7,928 nt of DNA. Origin: JAEMQF01 sp049297615. GTDB lineage: Bacteria > Pseudomonadota > Gammaproteobacteria > Burkholderiales > Burkholderiaceae_C. Position 1 is the first letter of the stretch. Each line of letters starts with the position of its first letter. The translations under genes and the position numbers were made by a program. The notes beneath the pieces were generated by a model. The model did no database searches. It saw only the letters and a program-made list of their open reading frames with translations, and had not been told where the DNA came from. Below, piece after piece: positions 1 to 5,014 of this stretch. Location of the stretch: contig JBAQUQ010000273.1 in the NCBI GenBank assembly GCA_049297615.1, positions 1 through 7,928 on the forward strand, written 5' to 3'.

Positions 1-571
1 CCAAGTCTTCGCGCCACGTATAGGACACCCGAAGTTGCTTGGGTGTGAAGCGCACGTGCTGCACCATGTCGGCGGCGATGCGCCCGGCCTCACCCCCCTC
101 GAGATGGGCAATCGCCTGCTCCAGTGCAAAGTCGGCCAACCAGCCTGGCACCGTGAGGCTGCCGATGCGAAGTTCGTCGACGCGCGGCAGGCCGGTGGTT
201 TCGCGCAATTGGGCGTCGATGTTGAGCCAGGCGCCGAAAGGGCTGCGCTCGACTCGGGCGCTGGCTTGCCACGACGCGCCTGCGTTGCGCAGCACGAGGC
301 GGCTCGACGCCTGTCCGAGGCGCTGGGCCGCCTGGGTCAGGAGCACATCCAGATCGGCCTGGGAAAGCGCCACCTGGCGTGGCGCACCTGCCTTGCCCTT
401 GCGCGGGTCATGGCGTTTCAGGAAGCGTTGCGCGCGCTGCACGTCGGCGACGCTGACTTGCGGACCGGGCGCCAGCAGTGGCACATCGTCGAAGGCGAGC
501 CACACGACGGCCAGCACGGCGAGCAGCAGGACCATGAGCGTGGCGAACAGCGTCTTGACGAGCAACTTCAT
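1..571 (-). CDS. Membrane-anchored or secreted hypothetical protein, 3' end outside window
   Basis: The minus strand is open from an ATG at 571 to the left edge (190 complete codons), so only the N-terminal part is visible. The protein starts MKLLVKTLFATLMVLLLAVL; residues about 4-27 form one hydrophobic segment after two lysines, which fits an uncleaved signal anchor or a signal peptide. The rest is soluble, rich in Arg, Gln and Ala, with regular alternation typical of a periplasmic beta/alpha domain. I do not recognise the family and see no catalytic motif. An in-frame ATG three codons upstream (580) is an alternative start. Neither start has a good Shine-Dalgarno sequence. The gene is divergent from the lyase-like gene, with 120 nt between them. 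The plus-strand reading of the same stretch is a GC-rich shadow. Coding status is fairly sure; function is unknown. Confidence 0.72.
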   Translation of the reverse strand, partial: MKLLVKTLFATLMVLLLAVLAVVWLAFDDVPLLAPGPQVSVADVQRAQRFLKRHDPRKGKAGAPRQVALSQADLDVLLTQAAQRLGQASSRLVLRNAGASWQASARVERSPFGAWLNIDAQLRETTGLPRVDELRIGSLTVPGWLADFALEQAIAHLEGGEAGRIAADMVQHVRFTPKQLRVSYTWREDL

Positions 572-636
572 GGTGCGCATCGTGCCACGCGAGGGCGAGC
601 GCAAAGTGCCGAATGTCGACGATTCCTGCTGACGAA

Positions 637-648
637 TCGAAGTTTCGA
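637..648. repeat. Short inverted repeat in divergent intergenic region
   Basis: TCGAA-GT-TTCGA is a perfect 5-bp inverted repeat with a 2-nt spacer, in the 120-nt gap between the divergent membrane-protein and lyase-like genes. Its position would suit a regulator operator, but the arms are short and could arise by chance. Confidence 0.2.
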
Positions 649-678
649 CACGCCGCCCGGTGCTTGGGCCGAATTGGA

Positions 679-684
679 TACAGT
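679..684 (+). promoter_or_regulatory. Candidate -10 element for a leaderless transcript of the lyase-like gene
   Basis: TACAGT matches TATAAT at 4 of 6 positions and ends 7 nt before the ATG at 692, so transcription would start at or next to the A of the start codon. No convincing -35 lies 16-18 nt upstream, and the ribosome-binding site before this ATG is poor. This fits a leaderless mRNA but does not prove it. Confidence 0.28.
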
Positions 685-691
685 GGGTGCC

Positions 692-1624
692 ATGAATGAC
701 GAAACCACCCCGGTTGCGATTCGCGAAGTCGGCCTGCGTGACGGCCTGCAAAGCATTGCGCGCATCCTTGCGACCGAAAACAAGATGGAGTGGATCCGCG
801 ACGCCTACGCGGCGGGTCAGCGCGAGATCGAAGTCGGCTCGATGGTCCCCGCGCGACTCCTGCCGCAACTGGCCGACACCGCCGAGCTCGTGGCCTATGC
901 CAAGACCTTGCCCGACCTCACGGTCTCGGTTCTCGTGCCCAATCTGAAAGGCGCAGAACGCGCCATCGAGAGTGGCGCGCATGCCTTGCTCGTGCCGCTG
1001 TCGGCAAGCCACGCGCACAGCCTGGCGAACTTGCGCAAGGCGCCTGACGACGTGGTGCAGGAGATCGCGCGCATCCGGCAAGCGCGCGACGCGGCCGGTT
1101 CTTCGTGCCTGATCGAAGTCGGCATGAGCACGGCATTCGGCTGCACGATCCAGGGGCGCGTCGAGGTCTCGGAAGTTCTGCGCTTGTTACGCGCCGTGCT
1201 CGCTGCCGGGGTGGATCGGGTGGGCCTGGCCGATACCGTGGGTTACGCCGACCCACTGATGGTGAGCCGCCTGTTCGAGCAATGCATCAGCATCGCCGGC
1301 GAGCGCCTGAGCTGCGGCCACTTTCACGACACGCGCGGCCTGGGGCTGGCCAACGTCTATGCGGCTTGGTGCACGGGAGTGCGCCGCTTCGACGCCTGCC
1401 TGGCCGGCATCGGCGGCTGCCCGCACTCGCCGGGTGCGAGCGGCAACGTCAGTACGGAAGACCTTGCGTATCTGTTTGCCAGCATGGGCGTGGCCACGGG
1501 CGTGGACTTCGACGCCTTGATGAGCTTGCGCGCCAAGCTGGCGCAGTGGCTCGAGGGCGAGGCGCTGTATGGAGCGATCTGGCGCGCCGGATTGCCCAGG
1601 ACGATGCAGCCTCTCGGGCTCTGA
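692..1624 (+). CDS. HMG-CoA lyase-like enzyme (HMGL-like TIM barrel)
   Basis: This 310-aa protein is a lyase of the HMGL-like family (PF00682). Classical members split 3-hydroxy-3-methylglutaryl-CoA into acetyl-CoA and acetoacetate in the cytoplasm, using a divalent metal. The active-site residues known from human HMG-CoA lyase have counterparts: R16-D17 in VGLRDGLQ, D181 in LADTVG, H210 and H212 in HFHDT, C243 in the signature GIGGCPHSPGASGN, and N252. Length is typical of bacterial members. Unusual points are VGLRDG where classical enzymes have VGPRDG, and EVGS where they have EATS, so the substrate may be a related 3-hydroxyacyl-CoA. The frame is open far upstream, but the ATG at 692 begins where homology begins and lies beyond the divergent gene. 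A class III CoA-transferase follows after one opposing gene. Fold and catalytic type are sure; substrate is inferred. Confidence 0.9.
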   Translation: MNDETTPVAIREVGLRDGLQSIARILATENKMEWIRDAYAAGQREIEVGSMVPARLLPQLADTAELVAYAKTLPDLTVSVLVPNLKGAERAIESGAHALLVPLSASHAHSLANLRKAPDDVVQEIARIRQARDAAGSSCLIEVGMSTAFGCTIQGRVEVSEVLRLLRAVLAAGVDRVGLADTVGYADPLMVSRLFEQCISIAGERLSCGHFHDTRGLGLANVYAAWCTGVRRFDACLAGIGGCPHSPGASGNVSTEDLAYLFASMGVATGVDFDALMSLRAKLAQWLEGEALYGAIWRAGLPRTMQPLGL

Positions 1625-1660
1625 GCGCACCGGGGGGCCAGACCGGCGGCTCGGGAGGCC

Positions 1661-2005
1661 TCAGCCGTGTCGCGCCTTCGAATCCTGCGGCGCGTCGGTC
1701 CTGTCGATCAGGCCGTAGTCGCGAATCACAGCCGCCACGCGCAATCGATAGTCCTCGAAGATGTGTTCACGCCCGGCCGCTTGAGCGCGCCGATGGGGTT
1801 CGAGATTGCGCCAACGCCGCAGCGCCTCCTCGTCTCGCCAGATCGACAGGGACAAGAGCTTGCCCGGCTGGCTGAGGCTCTCGAATCGTTCGATCGAGAC
1901 AAAACCATCGGCCTCTTGCAGATGGCGCCCCAGGTCGGCGGCAGCACCCAGGTAGGCATCGCGTTGACCCTGGCGCGGCACGACTTCGAAGATCACGGCA
2001 ATCAT
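1661..2005 (-). CDS. Antibiotic biosynthesis monooxygenase (ABM) domain protein
   Basis: This 114-aa protein looks like the ABM/dimeric ferredoxin-like fold (PF03992). It begins MIAVIFEVVPRQGQRDAY, continues through GFVSIERFESL and LLSLSIWRDEEALRRWR, and has the H-x5-G region (about residues 71-78) followed by an IFEDYRLRV strand. In this family such small proteins act as cofactor-free oxygenases, as haem-degrading enzymes or as proteins of unknown role; nothing here selects one. The start is well supported: AGAGG lies 7 nt before the ATG (plus positions 2013-2018). It is convergent with the lyase-like gene (36-nt gap) and divergent from the CoA-transferase, so it sits as an opposing gene inside the pair. 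The last 14 or so residues are charged and probably disordered. Family call fairly sure, function unknown. Confidence 0.82.
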   Translation of the reverse strand: MIAVIFEVVPRQGQRDAYLGAAADLGRHLQEADGFVSIERFESLSQPGKLLSLSIWRDEEALRRWRNLEPHRRAQAAGREHIFEDYRLRVAAVIRDYGLIDRTDAPQDSKARHG

Positions 2006-2012
2006 CGCTTGA

Positions 2013-2018
2013 CCTCTC
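2013..2018 (-). promoter_or_regulatory. Ribosome-binding site of the ABM gene
   Basis: On the minus strand this reads GAGAGG, followed by 7 nt and the ATG at 2005. It fixes the start of the ABM gene and rules out the much longer open frame running through the CoA-transferase region. Confidence 0.7.
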
Positions 2019-2068
2019 AGCAGTGGCCCTGGCGCGCGACACGGCGCTGGTGGCCTGCAAGCTGAGTC

Positions 2069-2074
2069 TAAGAT
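2069..2074 (+). promoter_or_regulatory. Candidate -10 element for a leaderless CoA-transferase transcript
   Basis: TAAGAT matches TATAAT at 4 of 6 positions and ends 6 nt before the ATG at 2081. As with the lyase-like gene there is no good Shine-Dalgarno sequence, and a -35 element is not evident. The repeat of this layout before two functionally related genes makes it slightly more credible than either case alone. Confidence 0.27.
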
Positions 2075-2080
2075 GCAGTG

Positions 2081-3283
2081 ATGCAAAGTGCTAGCGCCGC
2101 GGCCCAGCCCCTGTCCGGCCTGAGGGTCGTCGAATTCACGCACATGGTGATGGGCCCGACCTGCGGCATGGTGCTGGCCGACATGGGCGCCGAGGTCATC
2201 AAGGTCGAGCCGCTCGAGGGCGATCGCACACGAACCTTGCTCGGCGCCGGCACCGGCTTTTTTCCGATGTTCAACCGCAACAAGAAGAGCATCGCGATCG
2301 ACCTGCAAAGGCCTGAAGGCGCGGCCGTGGCGCGCAAGCTCGCGGCGAGCGCCGATATCGTCGCCGAGAACTTCAAGCCCGGCACGATGAGCAAATACGG
2401 GCTCGACTACGAGTCCTTGTCCAAAGTCAACCAGGGCCTGATCTATGTGGCGCACAAGGGTTTTCTGCCCGGCCCCTACGAACACCGCACGGCGCTGGAC
2501 GAAGTGGTGCAGATGATGGGCGGCCTGGCCTATATGACGGGCCGCCCGGGCGACCCGCTGCGCGCCGGCAGCAGTGTGAACGACATCATGGGCGGGATGT
2601 TCGGCGCGATCGGCGCCCTGGGTGCCCTGGTGCAACGCTCGATCACCGGCAAGGGCATGGAGGTGCAGGCGGCCCTGTTCGAGAACAACGTGTTTCTCGT
2701 CGGCCAGCACATGCTGCAGTACGCGATGACGGGCAAAGCCGCGGCGCCGATGCCTGCGCGTGTCAGCCCCTGGGCGGTGTACGACGTGTTCACGGTCAAG
2801 GACGGCGAGCAGATTTTTCTGGGCGCCGTCAGTGATTCGCAGTGGCTGGCGTTTTGCGATTGTCTGGGCTTTGCCGATCTCAAAGCCGAGCCCGCCTACG
2901 CGACCAACAACCAGCGCGTCGAGAAGCGCGAGCCCTTGCTGAAGGCTTTGCGCGAACGCCTCGCCCATCGCAGCGCCGCCGACCTGACCCGGCTCATGGA
3001 AGACGCGGGCCTGCCGTTCGCGCCGATCAGCAAACCCGAAGAGTTGTACGACGACCCGCACTTGCTCGGCACCGGGGGCCTGGCCGACATCCGCCTGCCC
3101 GATGGCGCGAACGCCGGCCGGACAGTGAAGACGACGCTGTTCCCGATCACACTCGCCGGCCAGCGCCTGGGGGTACGCCTCGATCCACCGAAATGCGGCG
3201 AGCACACCGATCAATTGCTCGCTGCACTGGGCTATTCGAACGAGCAGGTCGCCGCGCTGCGCGAGCAGGCGGCGGTGGCATGA
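2081..3283 (+). CDS. CaiB/BaiF family (class III) CoA-transferase
   Basis: This 400-aa protein moves CoA between carboxylic acids in the cytoplasm (PF02515; relatives include formyl-CoA, carnitine and succinyl-CoA:dicarboxylate transferases). Visible features in order: the N-terminal LSGLRVVEFTHMVMGPTCG and MLADMGAEVIKVEP-like region (ADMGAEVIKVEP), the NRNKKSIAIDL strand, ENFKPGTMSKYGLDY, GPYEHRTALDEVVQMMGGL, and SSVNDIMGGM. The D of the last motif (residue 168) aligns with the catalytic aspartate that forms the acyl anhydride. The C-terminal part has PFAPISKPEELYDDPHL and a terminal CGEHTDQLLAALGYS, as is usual in the family. GTG at 2078 lies directly before the ATG at 2081; I chose the ATG. 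Length is normal. The lyase-like gene upstream suggests a shared pathway in which this enzyme makes the CoA ester. Substrate unknown. Confidence 0.92.
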   Translation: MQSASAAAQPLSGLRVVEFTHMVMGPTCGMVLADMGAEVIKVEPLEGDRTRTLLGAGTGFFPMFNRNKKSIAIDLQRPEGAAVARKLAASADIVAENFKPGTMSKYGLDYESLSKVNQGLIYVAHKGFLPGPYEHRTALDEVVQMMGGLAYMTGRPGDPLRAGSSVNDIMGGMFGAIGALGALVQRSITGKGMEVQAALFENNVFLVGQHMLQYAMTGKAAAPMPARVSPWAVYDVFTVKDGEQIFLGAVSDSQWLAFCDCLGFADLKAEPAYATNNQRVEKREPLLKALRERLAHRSAADLTRLMEDAGLPFAPISKPEELYDDPHLLGTGGLADIRLPDGANAGRTVKTTLFPITLAGQRLGVRLDPPKCGEHTDQLLAALGYSNEQVAALREQAAVA

Positions 3284-3327
3284 TGGCAGCGTGGTAGACA
3301 CTCGCACCGGAACCGTTGAACTGCGTC

Positions 3328-3347
3328 GTCCCGGCGCAAGTCGGGAC
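3328..3347. repeat. REP-like palindromic hairpin with GCAA loop
   Basis: GTCCCGGC (3328-3335) and GTCGGGAC (3340-3347) form an 8-bp stem with one G-U pair, closed by the GNRA tetraloop GCAA. It lies 45 nt after the CoA-transferase stop and is preceded by CGTC and followed by CCCC. This resembles the dispersed CGTC-ATTCCCGC...GCGGGAAT class of short palindromes known from beta- and gammaproteobacteria. It could also help end transcription of the CoA-transferase, but there is no T-run after it. One copy in the window cannot show that it is dispersed. Confidence 0.45.
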
Positions 3348-3403
3348 CCCACCGCTGACTCAGCCCTCGGCCAGCGCCGCGCTTCCCTTGGTTCAGCATG
3401 ACA

Positions 3404-3520
3404 TCAGAAGCGGTGCGCTGTGTAGGGCATCACCCGGTGCTGCCCGGCCGGCTGATTGCGCCAAACGATTGCATGTGCCGGCCCGCTCGCACTGAGGTGC
3501 ATCGTTTCGTGCGCCTTGAT
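3404..3520 (-). pseudogene. Cupin gene remnant 1 (C-terminal part only)
   Basis: Reading the minus strand toward the TGA at 3404-3406 gives HIKAHETMHLSASGPAHAI, then VWRNQPAGQHRVMPY, then TAHRF and stop. This matches the C-terminal strands of small cupins, where a PHE...NLS-x-T-E segment leads to a -R-DP-EQ-VVPY ending. It also aligns without gaps to the second remnant at 4235-4421 (94 nt, about 66 identical by hand count: 3422-3515 against 4244-4337). The upstream part of the cupin is missing: homology stops at about the position where the toxin gene ends (3528). No start codon or metal-binding first cupin motif is present. I call it a truncated relic; a C-terminal piece of an unrelated protein is less likely given the paired alignment. 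Confidence 0.6.
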
Positions 3521-3527
3521 GTGCGGG

Positions 3528-3848
3528 TCAGACAGCAATCTTGCGCAGCGCACGCGGTGGAAGCTCGGCGAGCGCCGCCAGGATGGTCGGTATCGCGGGC
3601 GCCAGGTCCTCTATCCGGTTGCTGCGTGCAACCACGATAAGGATGGACATCGGAAGCGTCGCCAAATTTTGCTGGTACTCCATGCCCTTGTCCGCAGTCA
3701 GCAATACATCGAACTCGTCGGCGGCGAGCGCGAGAAGCTTGCCGTTCTCGGCGCTGGCCCAACCTCGCCGTTGAACTGTCGTTGCCGTGTGGCCTACCAA
3801 CAGCGGGCCGAGCCGACCGGGGACTGACTCGTCAAGCAGGATCCGCAT
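3528..3848 (-). CDS. DUF5615 PIN-like toxin (VapC45-type) of a type II TA pair
   Basis: This 106-aa protein fits DUF5615 (PF18480), a compact PIN-like domain regarded as the toxin partner of DUF433 antitoxins and presumed to be a ribonuclease. Acidic residues expected of the fold are visible: D6-E7 in ILLDESVP, D44/E45/D47 before the central strand VLLTADKG, and D53. The stretch TADKGMEYQQNL followed by ARSNRIEDLAP is typical of the family. The start at 3848 overlaps the 3' end of the antitoxin gene by 17 nt and has little Shine-Dalgarno sequence, so translational coupling is likely. A longer open frame (to 4013) exists but would overlap most of the antitoxin gene. The stop at 3528 abuts the first cupin remnant. 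Family call is strong; nuclease activity is from family knowledge only. Confidence 0.85.
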   Translation of the reverse strand: MRILLDESVPGRLGPLLVGHTATTVQRRGWASAENGKLLALAADEFDVLLTADKGMEYQQNLATLPMSILIVVARSNRIEDLAPAIPTILAALAELPPRALRKIAV

Positions 3849-4050
3849 CGAGGACGAGAGCGGCTTTGGCGTCCTCGAGTACCTGCACTGCAAGGTTCCG
3901 GCTGACCGAAGGGAAGTCCTCGAGGAAAACCTCCAACGGATCGCCAGCTTCGAGGTGCTCGAACAAGATGCGCACCGGGACGCGTGTTCCGACAAAAACA
4001 GGTGTCCCGCCAAGAATCTCGGGGTCGGAGATGACGCGCGGCGACTTCAT
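3832..4050 (-). CDS. DUF433 antitoxin (VapB45-type)
   Basis: This 72-aa protein matches DUF433 (PF04255). The family hallmark ISDPEILGGTPVFVGTRVPV is at residues 7-26, followed by a helical segment with LFEHLEAGDPLEVFLEDFP and a C-terminal helix SRNLAVQVLEDAK. In known pairs the N-terminal part is a winged-helix-like DNA-binding unit and the C-terminus covers the toxin. It is the first gene of a two-gene operon; its last 17 nt overlap the toxin start. The start is certain: GGAG sits 6 nt before the ATG. An inverted repeat at 4085-4102 lies 35 nt upstream and would suit autorepression. The length is normal for the family. Confidence 0.88.
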   Translation of the reverse strand: MKSPRVISDPEILGGTPVFVGTRVPVRILFEHLEAGDPLEVFLEDFPSVSRNLAVQVLEDAKAALVLDADPA

Positions 4051-4056
4051 GTGTTA

Positions 4057-4060
4057 CTCC
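4057..4060 (-). promoter_or_regulatory. Shine-Dalgarno of the antitoxin gene
   Basis: On the minus strand this reads GGAG, 6 nt before the ATG at 4050. It is far stronger than anything before the toxin gene, in keeping with higher antitoxin synthesis and coupled toxin translation. Confidence 0.7.
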
Positions 4061-4084
4061 GGGTGCGTGCAGAGGCCGAGTTTA

Positions 4085-4102
4085 GCGCTGGGAACCCAGT
4101 GC
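4085..4102. promoter_or_regulatory. Candidate TA operator (inverted repeat)
   Basis: GCGCTGGG-AA-CCCAGTGC is an 8-bp inverted repeat with one G/T mismatch and a 2-nt centre. On the minus strand the next six bases (4084 to 4079) read TAAACT, a possible -10 element, giving a leader of about 20 nt. A palindrome touching the promoter just upstream of an antitoxin is the usual autoregulation layout of type II pairs. Protein binding here is inferred. Confidence 0.4.
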
Positions 4103-4234
4103 GGATGTCTGTTGATCCCCAACGCGAAGAGTTGATATGGCTTCTTTCTGTCAAGAGGTAGTTCTGTTCAACGAGGTCTGTGCCTGAAGGTTTTGGGCAG
4201 GCGGCCCGGGTGCGAAGCTCCATCCGCGCAGCGG
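4103..4234. other. Gene-free, relatively AT-rich spacer upstream of the TA pair
   Basis: No ORF with a ribosome-binding site was found. Positions 4125-4185 are clearly poorer in G+C than the flanking genes, which fits acquired DNA. A perfect TTGACA is present on the minus strand at 4154-4149, but no acceptable -10 lies 16-18 nt beyond it. Confidence 0.4.
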
Positions 4235-4421
4235 CTATTCCTCGTAGGGCACTACCCGGTCTTGTTCCGCCGGGTCATTGCGCGACACGATGGCGCGTGC
4301 CGCTTCCGTCGTGCTCAGATTGATCGCCTCGTGCGGCGTGTCCGGCGGGATGAACAAAAAAGTCGCCCGCTTCGCTGACGACCGACTGCGCCGACACCGT
4401 GCACGGCCCCGGCCTGCGTTA
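4235..4421 (-). pseudogene. Cupin gene remnant 2 (frameshifted C-terminal part)
   Basis: The minus strand encodes LFIPPDTPHEAINLSTTEAA, then RAIVSRNDPAEQDRVVPYEE and stop (TAG, 4235-4237). This is a clear C-terminal half of a small cupin: the GDF-x-x-IP-x-x-x-PHE motif holds the second metal-site histidine. The preceding residues SVVSEAGDF are in a different frame; the two join if one base is removed from the A6 run at 4356-4361. Further upstream that frame meets TAA at 4421-4419, and I cannot extend the cupin beyond it. There is no first cupin motif or start codon. The relic is divergent from the Hsp20 operon and its upstream end approaches the heat-shock promoter. A sequencing error in the A6 run could explain the frameshift but not the missing N-terminus. 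Confidence 0.65.
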
Positions 4422-4445
4422 TTCGCGCGGCGCGGCGTGCAGCCC

Positions 4446-4473
4446 CTTGAAAGCGCCGCTCCCGCACCTATCT
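4446..4473 (+). promoter_or_regulatory. Sigma-32 (RpoH) heat-shock promoter
   Basis: The -35 region CCCTTGAAA (CTTGAAA at 4446-4452) agrees fully with the sigma-32 consensus. After 13 nt, ACCTATCT (4466-4473) fits CCCCATNT at about 6 of 8 positions. It lies 60 nt before the first Hsp20 start codon and points at it. Small heat-shock genes are standard RpoH targets, so motif and context agree. Confidence 0.68.
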
Positions 4474-4482
4474 CTGGAGGGA

Positions 4483-4509
4483 ACCGGCCGGTCAAGGTTT
4501 GCGGCCGGT
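4483..4509 (+). promoter_or_regulatory. GC-rich hairpin in the Hsp20 5' leader
   Basis: ACCGGCCG (4483-4490) pairs perfectly with CGGCCGGT (4502-4509), leaving an 11-nt loop. If transcription starts near 4480 the hairpin forms at the very 5' end of the mRNA. A second, weak stem, CCG-TGAA-CGG (4515-4524), covers the first two G of the GGAGG ribosome-binding site at 4523-4527. Roles in mRNA stability or as an RNA thermometer are possible. The diagnostic FourU or ROSE anti-Shine-Dalgarno sequence was not found. Confidence 0.4.
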
Positions 4510-4533
4510 GCCAACCGTGAACGGAGGACTGCC

Positions 4534-4986
4534 ATGTACGTATCAATGCTGAACTATCCATCGAGTCTGTTCGGACAATTCGAGCGCCTGCGCCGCGACA
4601 TCGACGACGCTTTCGGCGTCTCGGGCCTTCCGAGCAGCATTCGTTCGGTGACGCCGGGCACCTGGCCGGCCGTCAATGTCGGGCGCACGCCCAGCAGCGT
4701 GGAGATCTACGCCTTCGCGCCTGGACTGGACTCATCGAAGATCGAGGTCACGCTCGACCGCGGCGTCTTGCGCATCGCCGGGGAGCGCGCTTCGGGCTTT
4801 CCCGTGGACGACCCCAAGCTCAACGTCTACACCCGCGAGCGCGGCACGGGCAGCTTCGTGCGGGCGATCGCCTTGCCCGACGACGTGGACCCCGAACACG
4901 TCAATGCCAGTTACCGCGACGGCGTGCTGCAGGTGAGCGTGGCGCGCCGCGAATCGGCCCAACCCAAGCGCATCACGGTGCAGTGA
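4534..4986 (+). CDS. Small heat-shock protein (Hsp20/alpha-crystallin family), first of tandem pair
   Basis: This 150-aa cytoplasmic chaperone of family PF00011 holds unfolding proteins in a refoldable state without ATP. The N-terminal arm (about residues 1-42) carries NYPSSLFGQFERLRRDIDDAF; the alpha-crystallin domain runs from about WPAVNV (44) to 140. It includes VEIYAFAPGLDSSKIEVTL, LRIAGER, FVRAIALPDDVDPEHVNASY and the family mark DGVLQVSV (129-136). The C-terminal I-x-V anchor is ITV at 147-149, used for oligomer assembly. GGAGG lies 6 nt before the ATG, which decides this start over a longer in-frame opening from 4399. It shares a sigma-32-type promoter with the next gene, 28 nt downstream. 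Confidence 0.94.
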   Translation: MYVSMLNYPSSLFGQFERLRRDIDDAFGVSGLPSSIRSVTPGTWPAVNVGRTPSSVEIYAFAPGLDSSKIEVTLDRGVLRIAGERASGFPVDDPKLNVYTRERGTGSFVRAIALPDDVDPEHVNASYRDGVLQVSVARRESAQPKRITVQ

Positions 4987-5014
4987 GGCGAGCGACATCC
5001 AAGGAGAACCCATC

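Noticed and set aside
35..691. Long N-terminal extension of the lyase-like frame, open from position 35
   Set aside because: It covers the divergent membrane-protein gene and its residues show no family similarity; lyase similarity starts right after the ATG at 692.
1625..1660. Possible terminator between the lyase-like gene and the ABM gene
   Set aside because: G/C-rich sequence with several short pairings but no clean stem and no T-run.
2006..3352. Minus-strand open frame upstream of the ABM gene, antisense to the CoA-transferase
   Set aside because: It is a GC-rich shadow of a well-supported enzyme gene, and the ABM gene has its own start with a good ribosome-binding site.
3849..4013. 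Upstream extension of the toxin frame
   Set aside because: It overlaps the antitoxin gene in another frame; DUF5615 similarity starts at MRILLDESVP.
4149..4154. Perfect TTGACA on the minus strand as the TA promoter
   Set aside because: No acceptable -10 at 16-18 nt; position is 100 nt from the antitoxin start. Kept only as a remark in the spacer entry.
4399..4533. N-terminal extension of the first Hsp20 from 4399
   Set aside because: It would run through the sigma-32-type promoter and leader hairpin; GGAGG before 4534 fixes the start.
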